A DNA stretch of 33,587 nucleotides from positions 1 to 33,587 of the forward strand of contig JAFZWW010000119.1 in NCBI GenBank assembly GCA_017617005.1, in the 5' to 3' direction. A model generated the notes under the pieces. It was given only the letters and a program-made list of their open reading frames with translations, was not told where the DNA came from and made no database searches. Origin of the DNA: Lachnospiraceae bacterium. Its GTDB lineage: Bacteria > Bacillota > Clostridia > Lachnospirales > Lachnospiraceae. Both the position numbers and the translations under genes were made by a program. This document shows positions 30,247 through 33,587 of the stretch, piece after piece. How positions within the stretch are numbered: position 1 is the stretch's first letter; every line of letters begins with the position of its first letter.

Positions 30247-33200
30247 ATGTATAAGCAGGTTAACTCAGACCTTTCCCATGTTCAGAGGGAAGCGGAAGTC
30301 GAAAAATTCTGGAATGAGAACGACATATTCAGAAAGAGTATAGATTCCCGTAAGGAAGGACCGGTCTATACATTCTATGACGGACCTCCGACCGCTAACG
30401 GAAAGCCCCATATCGGACACGTTGAGACCAGGACCATCAAGGACATGATCCCCAGATACCGCACAATGAAGGGATATCAGGTCCCCAGAAAAGCGGGATG
30501 GGACACCCACGGTCTTCCCGTTGAGCTTGAGGTCGAAAAGCTCCTCGGCATCAACGGCAAGGAACAGATCGAAGGCTACGGACTTGAGCCCTTCATCGGA
30601 AAGTGCAAGGAGTCCGTATGGAAATATAAGGGAATGTGGGAGGAATTCTCCTCCAAGATCGGTTTCTGGGCCGACATGGACAATCCCTACATCACCTATG
30701 ACGACAATTATATCGAGTCCGAGTGGTGGGCTCTTAAGACAATCTGGGACAAGGGACTGCTCTACAAGGGCTTCAAGATCGTGCCTTACTGCCCCAGATG
30801 CGGAACCCCTCTTTCCTCGCACGAGGTAGCTCAGGGCTACAAGACCGTTAAGGAACGCTCCGCAGTCGTCCGTTTCAAGGCCAAGGACGGAGATTTCTAC
30901 TTCCTTGCATGGACGACCACTCCCTGGACCCTTCCTTCCAACGTCGCACTCTGCGTCAATCCCACAGAGAGCTATGTAAAGGTCAAGGCGGCTGACGGTT
31001 ACACCTATATCCTCGCCGAGGCACTTGCGGATACCCTTCTCGGAAAGTTCGCAAAAGAAGACGCACCCGCTTACGAGGTTCTTGAAAAGTACGTCGGAAA
31101 AGACCTCGAGAGAATGGAGTACGAGCCCCTTTTCGAAGGAGCCGCAAAGGCTGCCGACAAGCAGCACAAGAAAGCACATTACATCGTAGTCGATGACTAT
31201 GTAACAATGACCGACGGTACCGGTATCGTACATATCGCTCCCGCATTCGGTGAAGACGACTCACGTGTGGGCCGTGAATATGACCTTCCCTTCGTACAGT
31301 TCGTAGACGGCAAGGGTAATATGACCGCCGATACCCCTTACGAAGGAAAATTCGTCAAGGATGCCGATCCACTCGTTCTTAAGGATCTCGATGCAGCCGG
31401 ACAGCTTTTCGATGCACCCAAGTTCGAGCACGATTATCCTTTCTGCTGGAGATGCGACACTCCCCTTCTTTACTATGCGCGTGAATCCTGGTACATCAAG
31501 GTCACTGCCGTAAAAGAAGACCTTGTAAGGAACAACAACACCGTGCATTGGATGCCTGAATCCATAGGAACCGGAAGATTCGGAAACTGGCTTGAGAACA
31601 TCCAGGACTGGGCTCTTTCCAGAAACCGTTACTGGGGCACCCCTCTCAATATCTGGGAGTGCGAGTGCGGAAAGAGGATCTGCATCGGTTCAAGGGAAGA
31701 ATTGTTCAACGCGAGCGGCGATGAGAGAGCCAAGACCGTAGAGCTCCACAGACCGTTCATCGATGATATAACCTGCAAGTGCCCCGACTGCGGCGGCTCC
31801 ATGAAGAGAGTACCCGAAGTCATCGACTGCTGGTTTGATTCCGGTGCAATGCCCTTCGCACAGCACCATTATCCTTTTGAGAACAAAGAGATATTCGAGC
31901 AGCAGTTCCCCGCTGCATTCATTTCCGAGGCAGTCGATCAGACGAGAGGCTGGTTCTATTCGCTGATGGCTGAAGGAACACTTCTTTTCAACAAGTCCCC
32001 TTATGAGAATGTCATAGTTCTCGGACTTGTACAGGATGAAGAAGGCCGTAAGATGAGTAAGCATCTCGGCAATGTCGTAGATCCCATGGAGGCTCTCGGC
32101 AAGTTCGGTGCGGATGCCATCAGATGGTACTTCTACACAAGTGCGGCGCCCTGGCTTCCCAAGAGATTTTCGGAGAACGCCGTTATCGAAGGACAGAGAA
32201 AGTTCCTCGGAACACTCTGGAACACCTATGCATTCTTTGTACTTTATGCGAATATCGACAACTTCGATGCATCAAAGTATGCCCTTGAATATGACAAGCT
32301 TTCAGTTATGGACAAGTGGCTTCTTTCAAGGCTTAACAGCTGTGTAAAGGAAGTCGACGCAGACCTTGAGGATTACAAGATCCCTGAAGCAGGTGCCGCA
32401 TTCGAGAAGTTCGTCGATGAGATGAGTAACTGGTATGTGCGCAGAAGCCGTGAGAGATTCTGGGCAAAGGGAATGGAGCAGGACAAGATCAATGCTTACA
32501 TGACTCTTTACACCGCACTCGTAACAATCTCCAAGGCAGCCGCTCCCATGATCCCCTTTATGACGGAGAGCATCTACCAGAACATCGTAAGGAATTCTTT
32601 TGCGGATGCACCCGAAAGTATCCACCTCTGCGATTATCCCAAGGCTGATGAGAAGTTCATCGACAAGGATCTCGAAGAGAAGATGGAGACCGTACTCGAT
32701 GCGGTAGTTCTCGGAAGAGCCTGCAGAAACGAAGGTTCAGTCAAGAACCGCCAGCCCATCTCCAAGATGTACATCAAGAGCGATGAAAAGCTTGATGAAT
32801 TCTATATCGATATCATCAGGGAAGAGCTCAACGTCAAGGAAGTCGCATTCGCAGATGACGTAAGAGAGTTCACCACATATATCTTCAAGCCCCAGCTCAA
32901 GACTGTAGGACCCAAGTACGGCAAGCAGCTCGGAGGAATCCAGAAGTATCTCAAAGAGGTCGACGGAAATGCCGCTATGGACGAGCTTGAGAGGGACGGT
33001 GCGATAAAGTTCGACGTTGACGGAAATGCGATCGAGCTTGCCAAGGAAGATCTCCTCATCGAGATGACCAAGAAGGAAGGCTACGAAGCATCCGAAGATC
33101 ACGGCATGACCGTAGTTCTCGATCTTAACCTTACCGAAGAACTCATCGAGGAAGGCTTTGCCGCAGAGCTTGTTTCCAAGGTTCAGACAATGCGTAAGGA

Positions 33201-33402
33201 TTCCGGCTTCGAGGTAATGGATCACATCCGTATCTCGCTCAACGGAAATGACAAGCTTCTCGGAATCGTGAGGAAGAACGAGGCACAGATCTCGACCAAG
33301 CTTCTTGCCGATGAGATCGGATCCGGCAAGGATTACAAGTTCTCCAAGGAATGGGATATCAACGGAGAGAAAGTAACGATAAGCCTTGAAAAGATCGGAT
33401 AA
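30247..33402 (+). CDS. ileS: Isoleucyl-tRNA synthetase, long eukaryote-like type
   Basis: 1051 residues. It joins isoleucine to tRNA-Ile. HIGH motif in GKPHIGHVETR (55-58), KMSK motif RKMSKHLGN (602-605), a CP1 editing domain between with WTTTPWTLPSN, Cys clusters (YCPRCG, CPDCGG), and an anticodon-binding C-terminal part of more than 300 residues. Length and the HIGH/KMSKH contexts are closer to the eukaryote-like (type 2) IleRS than to the roughly 930-residue E. coli type; in several bacteria this type is less sensitive to mupirocin. The start is ATG 30247, four nt after AGGAGG; an in-frame ATG at 30169 exists in the leader. No T-box is visible upstream. glgP follows after 29 nt. Confidence 0.95.
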   Translation: MYKQVNSDLSHVQREAEVEKFWNENDIFRKSIDSRKEGPVYTFYDGPPTANGKPHIGHVETRTIKDMIPRYRTMKGYQVPRKAGWDTHGLPVELEVEKLLGINGKEQIEGYGLEPFIGKCKESVWKYKGMWEEFSSKIGFWADMDNPYITYDDNYIESEWWALKTIWDKGLLYKGFKIVPYCPRCGTPLSSHEVAQGYKTVKERSAVVRFKAKDGDFYFLAWTTTPWTLPSNVALCVNPTESYVKVKAADGYTYILAEALADTLLGKFAKEDAPAYEVLEKYVGKDLERMEYEPLFEGAAKAADKQHKKAHYIVVDDYVTMTDGTGIVHIAPAFGEDDSRVGREYDLPFVQFVDGKGNMTADTPYEGKFVKDADPLVLKDLDAAGQLFDAPKFEHDYPFCWRCDTPLLYYARESWYIKVTAVKEDLVRNNNTVHWMPESIGTGRFGNWLENIQDWALSRNRYWGTPLNIWECECGKRICIGSREELFNASGDERAKTVELHRPFIDDITCKCPDCGGSMKRVPEVIDCWFDSGAMPFAQHHYPFENKEIFEQQFPAAFISEAVDQTRGWFYSLMAEGTLLFNKSPYENVIVLGLVQDEEGRKMSKHLGNVVDPMEALGKFGADAIRWYFYTSAAPWLPKRFSENAVIEGQRKFLGTLWNTYAFFVLYANIDNFDASKYALEYDKLSVMDKWLLSRLNSCVKEVDADLEDYKIPEAGAAFEKFVDEMSNWYVRRSRERFWAKGMEQDKINAYMTLYTALVTISKAAAPMIPFMTESIYQNIVRNSFADAPESIHLCDYPKADEKFIDKDLEEKMETVLDAVVLGRACRNEGSVKNRQPISKMYIKSDEKLDEFYIDIIREELNVKEVAFADDVREFTTYIFKPQLKTVGPKYGKQLGGIQKYLKEVDGNAAMDELERDGAIKFDVDGNAIELAKEDLLIEMTKKEGYEASEDHGMTVVLDLNLTEELIEEGFAAELVSKVQTMRKDSGFEVMDHIRISLNGNDKLLGIVRKNEAQISTKLLADEIGSGKDYKFSKEWDINGEKVTISLEKIG

Positions 33403-33431
33403 AGCTTTTTTCATAAGGAGGGAGACTGAAA

Positions 33432-33587
33432 TTGAAAAATTCTGCAGTCACAAAAAGAGAAAAATTCGATAAAGAGCTTTTCAAAAGAAGCGTTAATTAC
33501 AATGTAAAGACTCTGTTCAGAAAGACCATGGAGGAGGCATCTCCCCAGCAGATCTTCCAGGCTGTATCCTATGCGATCAAGGATTAG
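33432..33587 (+). CDS. glgP: N-terminal part of glycogen phosphorylase, ended by TAG at the window edge
   Basis: A TTG start with AAGGAGG upstream (from about 33416) opens a frame of 51 residues containing NVKTLFRKTMEEASPQQ and IFQAVSYAIKD, the conserved N-terminal helix region of clostridial glycogen/starch phosphorylases (normally about 750-820 residues). Phosphorylase releases glucose-1-phosphate from glucans, matching glgX and pgi earlier in the window. In relatives the segment AVSYAxKD continues into an Ile/Val-Ile stretch; here the last three bases are an in-frame TAG. Either the gene is broken, or the sequence edge is imperfect; only bases beyond the window can decide. No terminator separates it from ileS. 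Confidence 0.6.
   Translation: MKNSAVTKREKFDKELFKRSVNYNVKTLFRKTMEEASPQQIFQAVSYAIKD

Overview
The window looks like a chromosomal segment of an anaerobic Firmicute, most probably a Lachnospiraceae-type clostridium (Butyrivibrio or Lachnospira relatives). This rests on gene content (GlgX-type debranching enzyme, Pgi and a glycogen phosphorylase start close together, a long eukaryote-like IleRS, an ECF S component, a cobalamin riboswitch), strong AAGGAGG-type ribosome binding sites, TTGACA/TATAAT promoters and short U-tailed intrinsic terminators. It is inference without a database search. I see no phage, transposase or CRISPR array.

Layout. 1-525: the tail of an unknown protein, a terminator, and a minus-strand tRNA-Ser(CGA) with its promoter. 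568-2360 (minus): a cobalamin-riboswitch-controlled pair made of an anchored protein with two DUF4430 (transcobalamin-like) domains and an ECF transporter S component, with a terminator between them. 2373-6506 (plus): a GlgX-type debranching enzyme with an unusual lysine-rich N-terminal tail, then pgi. 6516-6685: a long imperfect palindrome flanked by two near-identical terminators. 6765-7850 (minus): a membrane-anchored endonuclease/exonuclease/phosphatase (EEP) protein. 8013-11481 (plus): a three-gene cluster of ATP-grasp ligase, aspartate/glutamate-type racemase and MurE-like ligase, suggestive of D-amino-acid incorporation into peptidoglycan. 11496-28370 (plus): one promoter followed by twelve tightly packed or overlapping genes ending at one strong terminator: trkA, trkH, fruK, ptsI, a MATE transporter, copA, two paralogous polytopic membrane proteins, a large DUF6020-like membrane protein, a HAD phosphatase, a shortened Enzyme I homologue and an EamA permease. 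28461-30056 (minus): a two-TM GGDEF protein. 30135-33402 (plus): ileS behind a short leader holding an intrinsic terminator. 33432-33587: the start of glycogen phosphorylase, closed by an in-frame TAG on the last three bases.

How the genes may work together. glgX, pgi and glgP connect storage glucan to glycolysis. fruK and ptsI belong to PEP-driven sugar uptake, although no HPr or Enzyme II is present here. trkAH, the MATE protein, CopA and EamA are transport functions sharing one transcript.

Most worth a second look: (1) CopA carries a C-terminal CopZ-like domain with its own ribosome binding site and ATG inside the gene, so one gene may give pump and chaperone; (2) a second Enzyme I homologue keeps the phospho-histidine and PEP-binding parts but has lost the HPr-docking domain; (3) the ATP-grasp/racemase/MurE-like triad; (4) the palindromic element between converging pgi and EEP genes; (5) the B12-riboswitch control of a duplicated DUF4430 protein.
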